Positions 27,665-37,492 of a stretch of 64,000 nucleotides of DNA are shown piece after piece. The notes under the pieces were generated by a model. That model was not told the origin of the DNA and did not search any database. It saw nothing but the letters and a program-made list of their open reading frames with translations. How positions within the stretch are numbered: position 1 is the stretch's first letter; every line of letters begins with the position of its first letter. The position numbers and the translations under genes were made by a program. Source of the stretch: Hydrogenophaga taeniospiralis (GTDB taxonomy: Bacteria > Pseudomonadota > Gammaproteobacteria > Burkholderiales > Burkholderiaceae_C); the NCBI RefSeq assembly GCF_020510445.1, contig NZ_JAHBAG010000001.1:2332501-2396500 (forward strand), read 5' to 3'.

Positions 27665-28264
27665 TCAGGCGGCGTCGGACAGCTTGTCGGAGCGGGCCGC
27701 GCGGGTGGCGCCCTTGCCGGTGAGCCGGTCCTTGAGTTCGAGCACGCGGGTCACGGTGGCGCCCATGCCCATGAGCTGCAGGGCGGTCTCGGGGGCGAGC
27801 TTCTGCACGTCGTCGAACCAGGTCATGAGCCGGTCGATCAGGTCGTGCATGTCGCGCATGCGGGCCTGGGCGTGGCGCTCCGCGTCGGTCGAGGGCGTCT
27901 CCAGCAGGGCCGTGCGCAGCATCGACAGCGTCGGCTCGATTTCGCGGCGGCGCCGCTCTTCGGCCAGCACGCGGAAGATCTCCCACACATCGGCGGGCGC
28001 TTCGAAATACTCGCGCCGGTCACCGGGCTGGTGGCGCAGCCGCACCAGGCGCCAGGACTGCAGCTCTTTCAGGCCCATGCTGACGTTGGAGCGCGAGAAC
28101 TCCAGCTGCTCGGCGATCTCGTCGGCGTTGAGCGCCCGGGGCGAGATGAAGATCAGCGCGTAGATCTGGCCCACGGTGCGGTTGATGCCCCATTTGCTGC
28201 CCATCTCGCCAAAGTGGGCAACGAATTCGCGGTTCAGCGGGGGAAGGTGGTCTTGCAGCGGCAT
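27665..28264 (-). CDS. GbsR/MarR-type transcriptional regulator
   Basis: A 199-residue regulator with an N-terminal winged helix-turn-helix (ADEIAEQLEFSRSNVSMGLKELQSWRLV) of the GbsR/MarR kind and a helical C-terminal part. It is the first gene of the cioAB operon, so it probably controls oxidase expression and its own. The conserved surrounding EFVAHFGEMGSKWGINRTVGQIYALIF matches GbsR-like proteins. The inducer is unknown. The 173 bp upstream of the gene are shared with the divergent dcd gene. Confidence 0.87.
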   Translation of the reverse strand: MPLQDHLPPLNREFVAHFGEMGSKWGINRTVGQIYALIFISPRALNADEIAEQLEFSRSNVSMGLKELQSWRLVRLRHQPGDRREYFEAPADVWEIFRVLAEERRRREIEPTLSMLRTALLETPSTDAERHAQARMRDMHDLIDRLMTWFDDVQKLAPETALQLMGMGATVTRVLELKDRLTGKGATRAARSDKLSDAA

Positions 28265-28437
28265 GGCCGGGAGTCTAGGTGGCCGTGTCTGAATTTTCAG
28301 GAAGTTCTGAAATTACATGAATGGCAACAGGGTCAATGGGGGGCCGCGGTGGGACGGCGCGCCCGGTGCGGTATGGGCGGGTGCCTACAATCGGACCCAA
28401 CAACAGGACCCAACAACACCGCCCGGAGCACGCACGC

Positions 28438-29013
28438 ATGAGCATCAAAAGCGACAAATGGATCCGCCGCATGGCCGAACAGCACGGCATGATCGATCCC
28501 TTCGAGCCGGGCCAGATCCGCCAGGACGCCGCCGGCCACAAGATCGTGAGCTACGGCACCAGCAGCTACGGCTACGACATCCGCTGCGCGCCCGAATTCA
28601 AGGTCTTCACCAACATCCACAGCACCGTGGTGGACCCGAAGAACTTCGACGAAAACAGCTTTGTGGACATCAACAAGGACGTCTGCATCATCCCGCCCAA
28701 CAGCTTCGCGCTGGCGCGCACCATCGAGTACTTCCGCATCCCGCGCAACGTGCTTACCATCTGCTTGGGCAAGAGCACCTACGCGCGCTGCGGCATCATC
28801 GTCAACGTGACGCCCTTCGAGCCCGAGTGGGAAGGCTATGTGACGCTGGAGTTCAGCAACACCACGCCGCTGCCGGCCAAGATCTACGCCGGTGAAGGCT
28901 GCGCCCAGGTGCTGTTCTTCGAAAGCGACAAGGACGACGTCTGCGAGACCAGCTACAAGGACCGCGGCGGCAAGTACCAGGGCCAGGTCGGCGTGACGCT
29001 GCCCAAGACCTGA
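28438..29013 (+). CDS. dcd: dCTP deaminase
   Basis: A 191-residue protein, near the standard length, starting [18 protein letters not shown]. Motifs of the trimeric dCTP deaminase are clear: [41 protein letters not shown] and [11 protein letters not shown]. It converts dCTP to dUTP for dTTP synthesis. An open frame starts earlier, but conservation starts at the ATG at 28438. A TACAAT hexamer at 28386-28391 might be its -10 box. A hairpin terminator follows at 29040. Confidence 0.95.
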   Translation: MSIKSDKWIRRMAEQHGMIDPFEPGQIRQDAAGHKIVSYGTSSYGYDIRCAPEFKVFTNIHSTVVDPKNFDENSFVDINKDVCIIPPNSFALARTIEYFRIPRNVLTICLGKSTYARCGIIVNVTPFEPEWEGYVTLEFSNTTPLPAKIYAGEGCAQVLFFESDKDDVCETSYKDRGGKYQGQVGVTLPKT

Positions 29014-29039
29014 AACCTTCACCCCGCTCGCCACACAAG

Positions 29040-29063
29040 CGCTGCCCCACGGCAGCGTTTTTT
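29040..29063 (+). terminator. Rho-independent terminator after dcd
   Basis: The stem CGCTGCC / GGCAGCG with loop CCAC is followed by a run of six T residues, 27 bp after the dcd stop codon. Confidence 0.9.
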
Positions 29064-29120
29064 GTTGGGGGCTTTGCATAATGGGTCTGGCTGTGTCGCC
29101 AGGCCCGAGGAGAATCCGCC

Positions 29121-30020
29121 ATGAAATGGGAAAACAACCGCCAGTCGGACCAGGTGGAAGACCGCCGCTCCTCATCGGGGGGCGGCATGTTCGGTGGTGG
29201 TGGCGGCCGCCGCACCGGCGGACGGAACATCGGCCTGGGCACCATCGTGGTGGCGCTGATCGCCGGCTGGATCTTCGGCATCAACCCGATGACCATCCTC
29301 GGCTTCCTGGGCGGTACCGGTGAACTGGCCCCCAGTGCGCAGGTGGAGCCGGCCTCCACGCCGGCGAGTCTGCCCACCGACGACATGGGCCGGTTCGTGA
29401 GGGGCGTGCTGGGCGGCACGGAAGACGCGTGGGGCGAAGTGTTCCGCCAGGGCGGCGCCGAATACCACAAACCCACGCTCGTGCTGTTTCAGGGCTCGAT
29501 GGCCACGGCCTGCGGCACCGGGCAGTCGGCCATGGGGCCGTTCTATTGCCCGGGCGATCAGAAGGTCTACATCGATCTGGGCTTCTACGACACGCTGCGC
29601 AGCCAGCTCGGCGCGCCCGGTGACTTTGCCCAGGCCTATGTGATCGCCCACGAGGTCGGCCACCACGTGCAGAACCTGCTCGGCACCACCGACAAGATGG
29701 AGCAGGCGCGCGGGCGCGTCAGCCAGCGCGAATACAACGCGCTGTCCGTGCGGCTGGAATTGCAGGCCGACTGTTTTGCCGGCATCTGGGCCAACCACAA
29801 CCACCGGAGCAAGGCCATTCTGGAACCGGGCGACTTGGAGGAGGCGCTGAACGCGGCCGCCGCGATCGGCGACGACGCCCTGCAGCGCCGCAGCCAGGGG
29901 CAGGTCGTGCCCGACAGCTTCACCCACGGCACCAGCGAACAGCGCCAGCGCTGGTTCCACAAGGGGCTGGAGAGCGGCCGCGTCAAGGACTGTGATACCT
30001 TCAGCGCGCGCCAGATCTGA
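29121..30020 (+). CDS. ypfJ: Neutral zinc metallopeptidase (YpfJ family)
   Basis: A 299-residue protein starting MKWENNRQSDQVEDRRSSSG, with a Gly-rich segment, one membrane helix (about residues 35-60) and a large periplasmic domain. The zinc site HEVGHH lies near residue 177, within VIAHEVGHHVQNLLG, and a conserved ELQADCFAG follows. This is the YpfJ/KPN_02809 family of predicted metallopeptidases whose physiological substrate is not known. GAGGAG precedes the ATG. It is monocistronic between the dcd terminator and the rhlE leader. Confidence 0.9.
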   Translation: MKWENNRQSDQVEDRRSSSGGGMFGGGGGRRTGGRNIGLGTIVVALIAGWIFGINPMTILGFLGGTGELAPSAQVEPASTPASLPTDDMGRFVRGVLGGTEDAWGEVFRQGGAEYHKPTLVLFQGSMATACGTGQSAMGPFYCPGDQKVYIDLGFYDTLRSQLGAPGDFAQAYVIAHEVGHHVQNLLGTTDKMEQARGRVSQREYNALSVRLELQADCFAGIWANHNHRSKAILEPGDLEEALNAAAAIGDDALQRRSQGQVVPDSFTHGTSEQRQRWFHKGLESGRVKDCDTFSARQI

Positions 30021-30049
30021 GGCCCCCGCGCGCCACCGCGGCGCGGCGC

Positions 30050-30079
30050 TTGGGTGAAAAGCGGTCAAAGTGAGACAAT
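30050..30079 (+). promoter_or_regulatory. Candidate promoter of rhlE
   Basis: TTGGGT (30050-30055) and GACAAT (30074-30079) are 18 bp apart in the leader of the helicase gene, about 100 bp before its start codon. Match to the sigma-70 consensus is moderate and no other candidate in the 156-bp gap is better. Confidence 0.35.
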
Positions 30080-30094
30080 ACCCGGCTATCGAGC

Positions 30095-30170
30095 CGTCCG
30101 CCGGGCCGCCCCAAGAACGACGGCACCCCTTGGGGGCCTGGCTCCGCCAGGGTCGGGGGCCCTTACCTGT
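30095..30170. repeat. GC-rich palindromic repeat (family A) in the rhlE leader
   Basis: CCGGGCCGCCCCAAGAACGA followed by ACCCCTTGGGGG and GGTCGGGGGCCC. It aligns over its length with the copy inside cbbO (37855-37925, CCGGGCCGCCCCAGGAACGA). It ends a few bases before the rhlE start codon, so it forms structured 5' untranslated RNA and displaces the normal ribosome site. Confidence 0.75.
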
Positions 30171-30176
30171 ACCGCA

Positions 30177-31664
<1,488 letters not shown>

Positions 31665-31688
31665 GAGGCTGTCTCTCGCGTCGGTGTT

Positions 31689-32525
31689 TCAATCTTTGCC
31701 GGGTTTGCGCGCCTGGGCGCAGCGCACGGCGATGCGCTCGACGCGGCCCGCTGCATCGAGCATGCGCGCGGCCGTGAGACAACCGCCCCACACACAGCCC
31801 GTGTCCAGTGGCAACAGATCGTCGCGCCGCACCGTGCCCAGCGTGGACCAGTGGCCGAACGCCACCGGCACGCCGGCCGTGCGCCGTCCGGGCACGTCGA
31901 ACCAAGGCATGAAGCCCGCGGGGGCGCTGTCCGCACTGTCCTTGGTGTCGAACTCCATCGCCCCCTGCGCCGTGCAGAAGCGCAGGCGCGTGAGCGCGTT
32001 GACGATCACACGCAGGCGCTCGGGGCCCTGCAGCGCGTCGCTCCAGCGGTCGGGCCGGTTGCCATACATGTCCTTGAGAAACACCGCCCAGTCCGGGCTG
32101 CGCAGCACCGACTGCAGTTCCTGCGCCAGCGCCAGCGTCTGCGCCACGTCCCACTGGGGCAGCACACCGGCGTGCACCATCAGCCAGCCGTGTTCGAACA
32201 GCGCCATGGGCCGCGCCCGCAGCCAGTCGAGCAGGGCGTCGCGGTCGGGCGCGTGCAGCACGTCGCCCACGGTGTCGCTGCGGTGGGGTTTGCGCACGCC
32301 GTGCGCGACCGCGAGCAGGTGCAGGTCGTGGTTGCCCAGCAGGCAATGCGCCGAGCCTTCGAACGCCATCAGCCGGCGCACCACCGCCAGCGACCCGGGC
32401 CCGCGGTTGACCAGGTCCCCCAGCAGGTACAGCGTGTCGCGGCTGGGTGAAAAACCGATTTCGTCGAGCAGACGGCCCAGGGCGTCGTCACAGCCCTGCA
32501 CGTCACCGATCATGTAAAGTGCCAT
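31689..32525 (-). CDS. apaH: Diadenosine tetraphosphatase ApaH
   Basis: A 278-residue metallophosphatase. Motifs GDVQGC, LGDLVNRGP and LGNHDLHLL place it in the ApaH branch, which splits Ap4A into two ADP. ATG 32525 starts MALYMIGDVQGCDDAL. A much longer open frame runs upstream but is antisense to the next gene. Start codons of apaH and the divergent gene are only 9 bp apart, so each promoter must lie within the neighbouring gene. It converges on rhlE with 24 bp between stops. Confidence 0.93.
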   Translation of the reverse strand: MALYMIGDVQGCDDALGRLLDEIGFSPSRDTLYLLGDLVNRGPGSLAVVRRLMAFEGSAHCLLGNHDLHLLAVAHGVRKPHRSDTVGDVLHAPDRDALLDWLRARPMALFEHGWLMVHAGVLPQWDVAQTLALAQELQSVLRSPDWAVFLKDMYGNRPDRWSDALQGPERLRVIVNALTRLRFCTAQGAMEFDTKDSADSAPAGFMPWFDVPGRRTAGVPVAFGHWSTLGTVRRDDLLPLDTGCVWGGCLTAARMLDAAGRVERIAVRCAQARKPGKD

Positions 32526-32534
32526 TCGCCGATT

Positions 32535-33848
32535 ATGGACATCCTCATCATTGTTTTCCTCACGCTGCTCAATGGCGCTTTCGCCATGTCCGAGCTGGCG
32601 CTGGCTTCCAGCAAAAAGGCGCGTCTGGCGGCCATGGCGGAGTCCGGTGACAAGGGCGCGCAGACCGCCTTGAAGCTGCTGGAGGACCCGACCCGGTTCC
32701 TGTCGTCGGTGCAGGTCGGCATCACCTCCATCGGCATGCTCAACGGCATCGTGGGCGAGGCGGCCTTCAGCGATGGCCTGGCCGAGGGGCTGACCGGCCT
32801 GGGCATGGCCAGCACCACGGCCAGCATCACCGCCACCGCCGTGGTGGTGGTGGTCATCACCTTCATCACCATCGTGTTCGGTGAACTGGTGCCCAAGCGC
32901 ATCGGCCAGCTCTACCCCGAAACCGTTTCGCGCTGGGTCTCGCGGCCCATGGCCTGGGTGGCGCGCATCGCGCGTCCGTTCGTGCTGCTGCTGTCGGTGA
33001 CGACGCAGGGCACCTTGAAGCTGCTGCGCATCGACACCAACGCGGTCCAGCACGTGACCGAGGAAGAAATCAACGCCAGCCTGGAAGAGGGCGTGGACGC
33101 CGGCATCATCGAAGAGCACGAGCACCAGATGGTGCGCAACGTGTTCCAGCTCGACGACCGCCAGCTCACCTCGATCATGGTGCCGCACTCCGAGATCCAG
33201 TGGCTCAACGCCCAGGACACGATCAACGAGGCGGTGCAGAAGGCCTGGATCACCGGCCATTCCTGGTACCCGGTGTGCCGCGGCGGGCTGGAGGACGTGG
33301 TGGGGGTGATTCACCTGCCGCGCATGCTGGCGCTGCAGGCCGAAGGCCACAACGAGGTGCTGATGCGCCACGTGCAGCCGGCCGTGTTCGTGCCCGAAAC
33401 GCTCAGCGGCATGGAGCTGCTGGAGCAGTTCCGCGAACGCTCCACGCGCATGGTGTTCGTGGTGGACGAATACGGCGTGGTGCAGGGCCTGCTGACCCCG
33501 CTGGACATGCTCGAAGCGATCACCGGCGAACTCTCGCCCCACGCGGCCACGAACGCCTGGGCCACGCAGCGCGAAGACGGCGCCTGGCTGGTCGACGGCG
33601 CCATGCCGGTGGCCGAGCTCAAGGCGCGGCTGGACATCGGGGAACTGCCCGACGAGGACAAGGGCCGCTACAACACCGTGGCCGGCCTGATGCAGACCGT
33701 GCAAGGCGATCTGCTGGAGCAGCACCAGCACGTGGACTGCGTGGGCTGGCGCTTCGAGGTGCTGGTGCTCGACGGCCGGCGCATCGACCAGGTGCTGATC
33801 TCGCGCCTGCCCGAAGACGAGGAAACGCTGGCCGAAGAGGCCCGCTGA
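32535..33848 (+). CDS. CNNM/CorC-type membrane protein with CBS domains
   Basis: A 437-residue protein with an N-terminal DUF21 membrane domain (about residues 1-175, including SELALASSKKARL), a pair of CBS domains (about 200-325) and a C-terminal CorC_HlyC domain (about 345-430). This is the hemolysin/CNNM layout linked with magnesium or other divalent-cation export. ATG 32535 lies 9 bp from the divergent apaH start. No partner genes are evident. The cation specificity is inferred from the family. Confidence 0.9.
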   Translation: MDILIIVFLTLLNGAFAMSELALASSKKARLAAMAESGDKGAQTALKLLEDPTRFLSSVQVGITSIGMLNGIVGEAAFSDGLAEGLTGLGMASTTASITATAVVVVVITFITIVFGELVPKRIGQLYPETVSRWVSRPMAWVARIARPFVLLLSVTTQGTLKLLRIDTNAVQHVTEEEINASLEEGVDAGIIEEHEHQMVRNVFQLDDRQLTSIMVPHSEIQWLNAQDTINEAVQKAWITGHSWYPVCRGGLEDVVGVIHLPRMLALQAEGHNEVLMRHVQPAVFVPETLSGMELLEQFRERSTRMVFVVDEYGVVQGLLTPLDMLEAITGELSPHAATNAWATQREDGAWLVDGAMPVAELKARLDIGELPDEDKGRYNTVAGLMQTVQGDLLEQHQHVDCVGWRFEVLVLDGRRIDQVLISRLPEDEETLAEEAR

Positions 33849-33866
33849 GCGGGCGCCCGGGCCGGC

Positions 33867-34787
33867 TCAGGCGGTGGGCTGGGCGGGGCCCACGGGCCGG
33901 TGCTCGAACAGCCAGTCCTTGAACGCCAGCGCCGCGGCCGACAGCCGCTTGCCGCGCGGGTAGACCACGTGCCAGCGGCGGATCAGCGGGAAACCCACCA
34001 CGTCCAGCATCACCAGCTCGCCCAGGGCGAGTTCGGACACCACCGTGGTGCTGGAGAGCACCGCCAGGCCCAGGCCGCCGGCCACGGTCTGCTTGATGGC
34101 TTCGTTGCTGCCCACTTCGAGCCGGTTCTTCAACGTCACACCCTGGCTGGCGAAGAACTTTTCGGCGGTCAGCCGCGTGCCCGAACCCGGCTCGCGCAGG
34201 ATGAAGGGCTCGCTGGCGAGCCGCTTGGGCGCGATCTTCTTCTGGCCCACCAGCGGGTGGTCGGGCGGCGCCACCAGCACCAGCGGGTTGTCGGCGAAGT
34301 TCTCGCTGACCACGTCCATGCTCTCGGGCGGCTGGCCCATGATGTAGAGGTCGTCCTGGTTGGCGGCCAGGCGCTGCAGCAGGTTTTCGCGGTTGCCCAC
34401 CAGCATCGCCACCTCGATGCCGGGGTGCGCCGCGCAGAAGCCGCCCAGCAGTTTGGGCACGGTGTATTTCACGGTCGTGAGGATCGCGAGCTTCAGGCTG
34501 CCGCGCTCCACGCCCTGCAGCGCGGCCAGGTCTTCCGACAGGCGCTCCATGCGGGTTTCGATGTCGTGACAGGCGTCGGCCAGGGTCTGGCCGGCGGCGG
34601 TGAGAAAGATCTTCTTGCCCAACTGCTCGAACAGCGGCTGGCCCACGGTTTCCGACAACTGCTTGACCTGCAACGACAGTGTGGGCGGCGACAGGTGCAG
34701 CGCCTCGGCGGCGCGCGCGAAACTGCCGTGGCGCGCCACCGCGTGAAAGATGCGCAGCTGGTGCAGGGTGGCGTGGCGCAGTTGCAT
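33867..34787 (-). CDS. cbbR: LysR-type RuBisCO operon regulator CbbR
   Basis: A 306-residue LysR protein with an N-terminal helix-turn-helix (GSFARAAEALHLSPPTLSLQVKQLSE) and an effector domain with GSNEAIKQTVAGGLGLAVLSS, as in CbbR. It is divergent from the form II RuBisCO gene, the standard cbbR arrangement, and should activate cbbMQO in response to metabolites such as RuBP. ATG 34787 has GATGAGG upstream; a start at 34799 is possible. Confidence 0.92.
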   Translation of the reverse strand: MQLRHATLHQLRIFHAVARHGSFARAAEALHLSPPTLSLQVKQLSETVGQPLFEQLGKKIFLTAAGQTLADACHDIETRMERLSEDLAALQGVERGSLKLAILTTVKYTVPKLLGGFCAAHPGIEVAMLVGNRENLLQRLAANQDDLYIMGQPPESMDVVSENFADNPLVLVAPPDHPLVGQKKIAPKRLASEPFILREPGSGTRLTAEKFFASQGVTLKNRLEVGSNEAIKQTVAGGLGLAVLSSTTVVSELALGELVMLDVVGFPLIRRWHVVYPRGKRLSAAALAFKDWLFEHRPVGPAQPTA

Positions 34788-34839
34788 GGCGTGCCTCATC
34801 TGTTGATTGATAAAACTCTACCGTAACAGTCTAAACATT

Positions 34840-34852
34840 TTACTTTTACTTA
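34840..34852. promoter_or_regulatory. Candidate CbbR binding motif in the cbbR-cbbM gap
   Basis: TTACTTTTACTTA fits the LysR/CbbR half-site pattern TNA-N7-TNA. It lies in an AT-rich 118-bp gap (34788-34905) between divergent cbbR and cbbM, where CbbR should bind. The surrounding sequence offers weaker TNA-type matches. The cbbM ribosome site TATGGAGAGTCCC follows near 34893. Confidence 0.4.
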
Positions 34853-34905
34853 TTCGTCCGCGGGCCAACAATCACCTCCATCAACAGCCCCTTATGGAGA
34901 GTCCC

Positions 34906-36285
34906 ATGGACCAGAGCAACCGCTACGCCGACCTGAGCCTCAAAGAAGCCGACCTGATCGCCGGCGGCCAACACATCCTCGTGGCCTACAAGATGAAGCC
35001 CAAGGCCGGCCAAGGCTACCTGGAGGCCGCGGCCCACTTTGCGGCCGAGTCGTCCACCGGCACCAACGTCGAAGTGAGCACCACCGACGACTTCACCAAG
35101 GGCCTGGACGCGCTGGTGTATTACATCGACGAAGCCACGGAAGACATGCGCATCGCCTACCCGCTGGACCTGTTCGACCGCAACGTGACCGACGGCCGCA
35201 TGATGATCGTCTCGTTCCTCACGCTGGTGATCGGCAACAACCAGGGCATGGGCGACATCCAGCACGCCAAGATCCACGACTTCTACATGCCCGAGCGCGC
35301 GATCCAGCTGTTCGACGGCCCGAGCAAGGACATCTCCGACCTGTGGCGCATCCTGGGCCGCCCGGTGAAAGACGGCGGCTACATCGCCGGCACCATCATC
35401 AAACCCAAGCTGGGCCTGCGTCCCGAGCCCTTCGCGGCGGCGGCCTACCAGTTCTGGCTCGGTGGCGACTTCATCAAGAACGACGAACCCCAGGGCAACC
35501 AGGTGTTTTCGCCGATGAAGAAGACGATTCCGCTGGTGGCCGACGCGATGAAGCGCGCCCAGGACGAAACCGGCCAGGCCAAACTGTTCTCGGCCAACAT
35601 CACGGCCGACGACCATTACGAGATGTGCGCCCGCGCCGACTTCATCCTGGAGACCTTCGGCGCCGACGCCGACAAGGTGGCTTTCCTGGTGGACGGTTTC
35701 GTGGGCGGCCCGGGCATGATCACCACGGCGCGCCGCCAGTACCCCGGCCAATACCTGCACTACCACCGCGCCGGCCACGGCATGATCACCAGCCCGAGCG
35801 CCAAGCGCGGCTACACGGCCTTCGTGCTGGCGAAGATTTCCCGCTTGCAGGGCGCCTCGGGCATCCACGTGGGCACCATGGGCTACGGCAAGATGGAAGG
35901 TGAGAACGACGACCGCCTGATCGCCTACATGATTGAGCGCGACGAGTGCCAGGGGCCGGTCTACTTCCAGAAGTGGTACGGCATGAAGCCCACGACGCCG
36001 ATCATTTCGGGCGGCATGAACGCGCTGCGTCTGCCGGGTTTCTTCCAGAACCTGGGCCACGGCAACGTGATCAACACCTCGGGTGGTGGCTCCTACGGCC
36101 ACATCGATTCACCGGCCGCCGGCGCGATCTCGCTGCGCCAGTCCTACGAGTGCTGGAAGTCGGGCGCGGACCCGATCGAGTTCGCCAAGGACCACCAGGA
36201 ATTCGCCCGGGCCTTTGCCTCGTTTCCGGGGGATGCGGACAAGCTGTATCCCGGCTGGCGCGAGAAGCTGGGGACTCACAGGTAA
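34906..36285 (+). CDS. cbbM: Ribulose-1,5-bisphosphate carboxylase, form II
   Basis: A 459-residue form II RuBisCO large subunit. Catalytic Lys166 lies in GTIIKPKLG, and the carbamylated Lys191 with metal ligands Asp193 and Glu194 lies in [14 protein letters not shown], matching the numbering of the Rhodospirillum enzyme. Other motifs: [18 protein letters not shown] and [11 protein letters not shown]. It fixes CO2 in the Calvin cycle and works without small subunits. AGGAGAGTCCC-type ribosome site before ATG 34906. The rest of the cbb operon here is only cbbQ and cbbO; other Calvin genes are not in the window. Confidence 0.96.
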   Translation: MDQSNRYADLSLKEADLIAGGQHILVAYKMKPKAGQGYLEAAAHFAAESSTGTNVEVSTTDDFTKGLDALVYYIDEATEDMRIAYPLDLFDRNVTDGRMMIVSFLTLVIGNNQGMGDIQHAKIHDFYMPERAIQLFDGPSKDISDLWRILGRPVKDGGYIAGTIIKPKLGLRPEPFAAAAYQFWLGGDFIKNDEPQGNQVFSPMKKTIPLVADAMKRAQDETGQAKLFSANITADDHYEMCARADFILETFGADADKVAFLVDGFVGGPGMITTARRQYPGQYLHYHRAGHGMITSPSAKRGYTAFVLAKISRLQGASGIHVGTMGYGKMEGENDDRLIAYMIERDECQGPVYFQKWYGMKPTTPIISGGMNALRLPGFFQNLGHGNVINTSGGGSYGHIDSPAAGAISLRQSYECWKSGADPIEFAKDHQEFARAFASFPGDADKLYPGWREKLGTHR

Positions 36286-36646
36286 TACCTGCTGCTTTCG
36301 TTGCCTTCGCTGCCTTCGGGCGGTGGCTGCTTCGGGATTGGGGCCGCTGGGCGCACTGCGACGCTCGTGTCCCCCGGCGGCGTTCCGCCGCCTCCTCCTT
36401 TACCTCGCTTTGCAGTACACCCATCGGCCCCAATCCCGAAGCAGCATGGGCGTGCAAAGGACAGATTGGAGCCCGGGTGCATGCGTTTGGAGCGCTGGGT
36501 GTCCGACGCAGCGAAGTAAAGGAGGAGGGCCGGGCGCAGCCCGGACCGGGGGACATGAGCGTAGTTGGATGCCCAGTGCTCCAAACGCGGAGCGAAGTGC
36601 CTTCATCACGGAGCCCAGCAAGGCCCCAGTCAATCGGAGACAAGAG
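36286..36646. repeat. cbbM-cbbQ spacer made of inverted repeat copies
   Basis: This 361-bp gap has no gene. It contains a 21-bp perfect inverted repeat, its left arm (36326-36346) starting GCTGCTTCGGGATTGGGGCC and its right arm (36425-36445) its exact complement. The interval between the arms holds a unit ending in GTAAAGGAGGAG-type sequence on the minus strand. A second, diverged unit reads in the opposite direction from about 36488 (GACGCAGCGAAGTAAAGGAG, then GGGGGACATGAGCGTAG). It looks like two head-to-head copies of a dispersed repeat. GGAGACAAGAG before cbbQ serves as its ribosome site. Confidence 0.75.
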
Positions 36647-37456
36647 ATGACCACCGACTACCGCATCGACCAAGAACCCTACTACCAACCCCAGAGCAAC
36701 GAAGTCGCGCTGTACGAAGCCGCCTACGCCGCGCGCTTGCCGGTCATGCTCAAAGGCCCCACCGGCTGCGGCAAATCGCGCTTCGTCGAATACATGGCCT
36801 GGAAACTCGACCGCCCGCTCATCACCGTCGCCTGCAACGAAGACATGACCGCGTCCGACCTCGTGGGCCGCTACCTGCTCGAAGCCGGTGGCACGCGCTG
36901 GCTCGACGGTCCGCTCACCATGGCCGCGCGGATGGGCGCCATCTGCTACCTCGATGAAATCGTCGAAGCGCGCCAGGACACCACCGTCGTGATCCACCCG
37001 CTCACCGACCACCGCCGCACCCTGCCGCTGGACAAAAAAGGCGAGCAGGTGCGTGCCCACCCCGACTTTCAGCTCGTCATCTCCTACAACCCCGGCTACC
37101 AGAACCTCATGAAGGACCTGAAGCCCTCCACCAAACAGCGCTTCGCCGCGTTCGATTTCGACTACCCGCCGCCCGAGCAGGAAGCGCGCATCGTGGCCAG
37201 CGAAACCGGCATCGACGTGGCGCTGGCCGAGCGGCTGGTGAAGATCGCCGTCGCCGCTCGCAACCTCAAGGGCCACGGCCTGGTCGAAGGCATCTCCACC
37301 CGCCTCATGGTCTACGCTGCCACGCTCATGCAGGGCGGCGTGGCGCCGCGCGACGCCTGCCGCATGGCGCTGGTGCGGCCGATCACCGACGACGCCGACA
37401 TCCGCGAGACGCTGGACCACGCGATCGACGCCGTGTTCGAGACCGTGCCGGTCTGA
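36647..37456 (+). CDS. cbbQ: RuBisCO activase ATPase CbbQ
   Basis: A 269-residue MoxR-type AAA+ ATPase beginning [20 protein letters not shown]. Walker A is GPTGCGKSR, Walker B CYLDEI and the sensor region [14 protein letters not shown]. CbbQ hexamers with CbbO remodel inhibited RuBisCO and restore activity. It lies 361 bp after cbbM and 36 bp before cbbO. Its position next to a form II RuBisCO gene identifies CbbQ rather than the related NorQ. Confidence 0.94.
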   Translation: MTTDYRIDQEPYYQPQSNEVALYEAAYAARLPVMLKGPTGCGKSRFVEYMAWKLDRPLITVACNEDMTASDLVGRYLLEAGGTRWLDGPLTMAARMGAICYLDEIVEARQDTTVVIHPLTDHRRTLPLDKKGEQVRAHPDFQLVISYNPGYQNLMKDLKPSTKQRFAAFDFDYPPPEQEARIVASETGIDVALAERLVKIAVAARNLKGHGLVEGISTRLMVYAATLMQGGVAPRDACRMALVRPITDDADIRETLDHAIDAVFETVPV

Positions 37457-37492
37457 GCCCGCCACGACACGGCGCCCACCCCACCCGACGCG

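Noticed and set aside
31689..33731. Minus-strand frame of 680 codons that includes apaH
   Set aside because: Only the last 278 codons show homology (ApaH); the rest is antisense to the CNNM gene and of unnatural composition.
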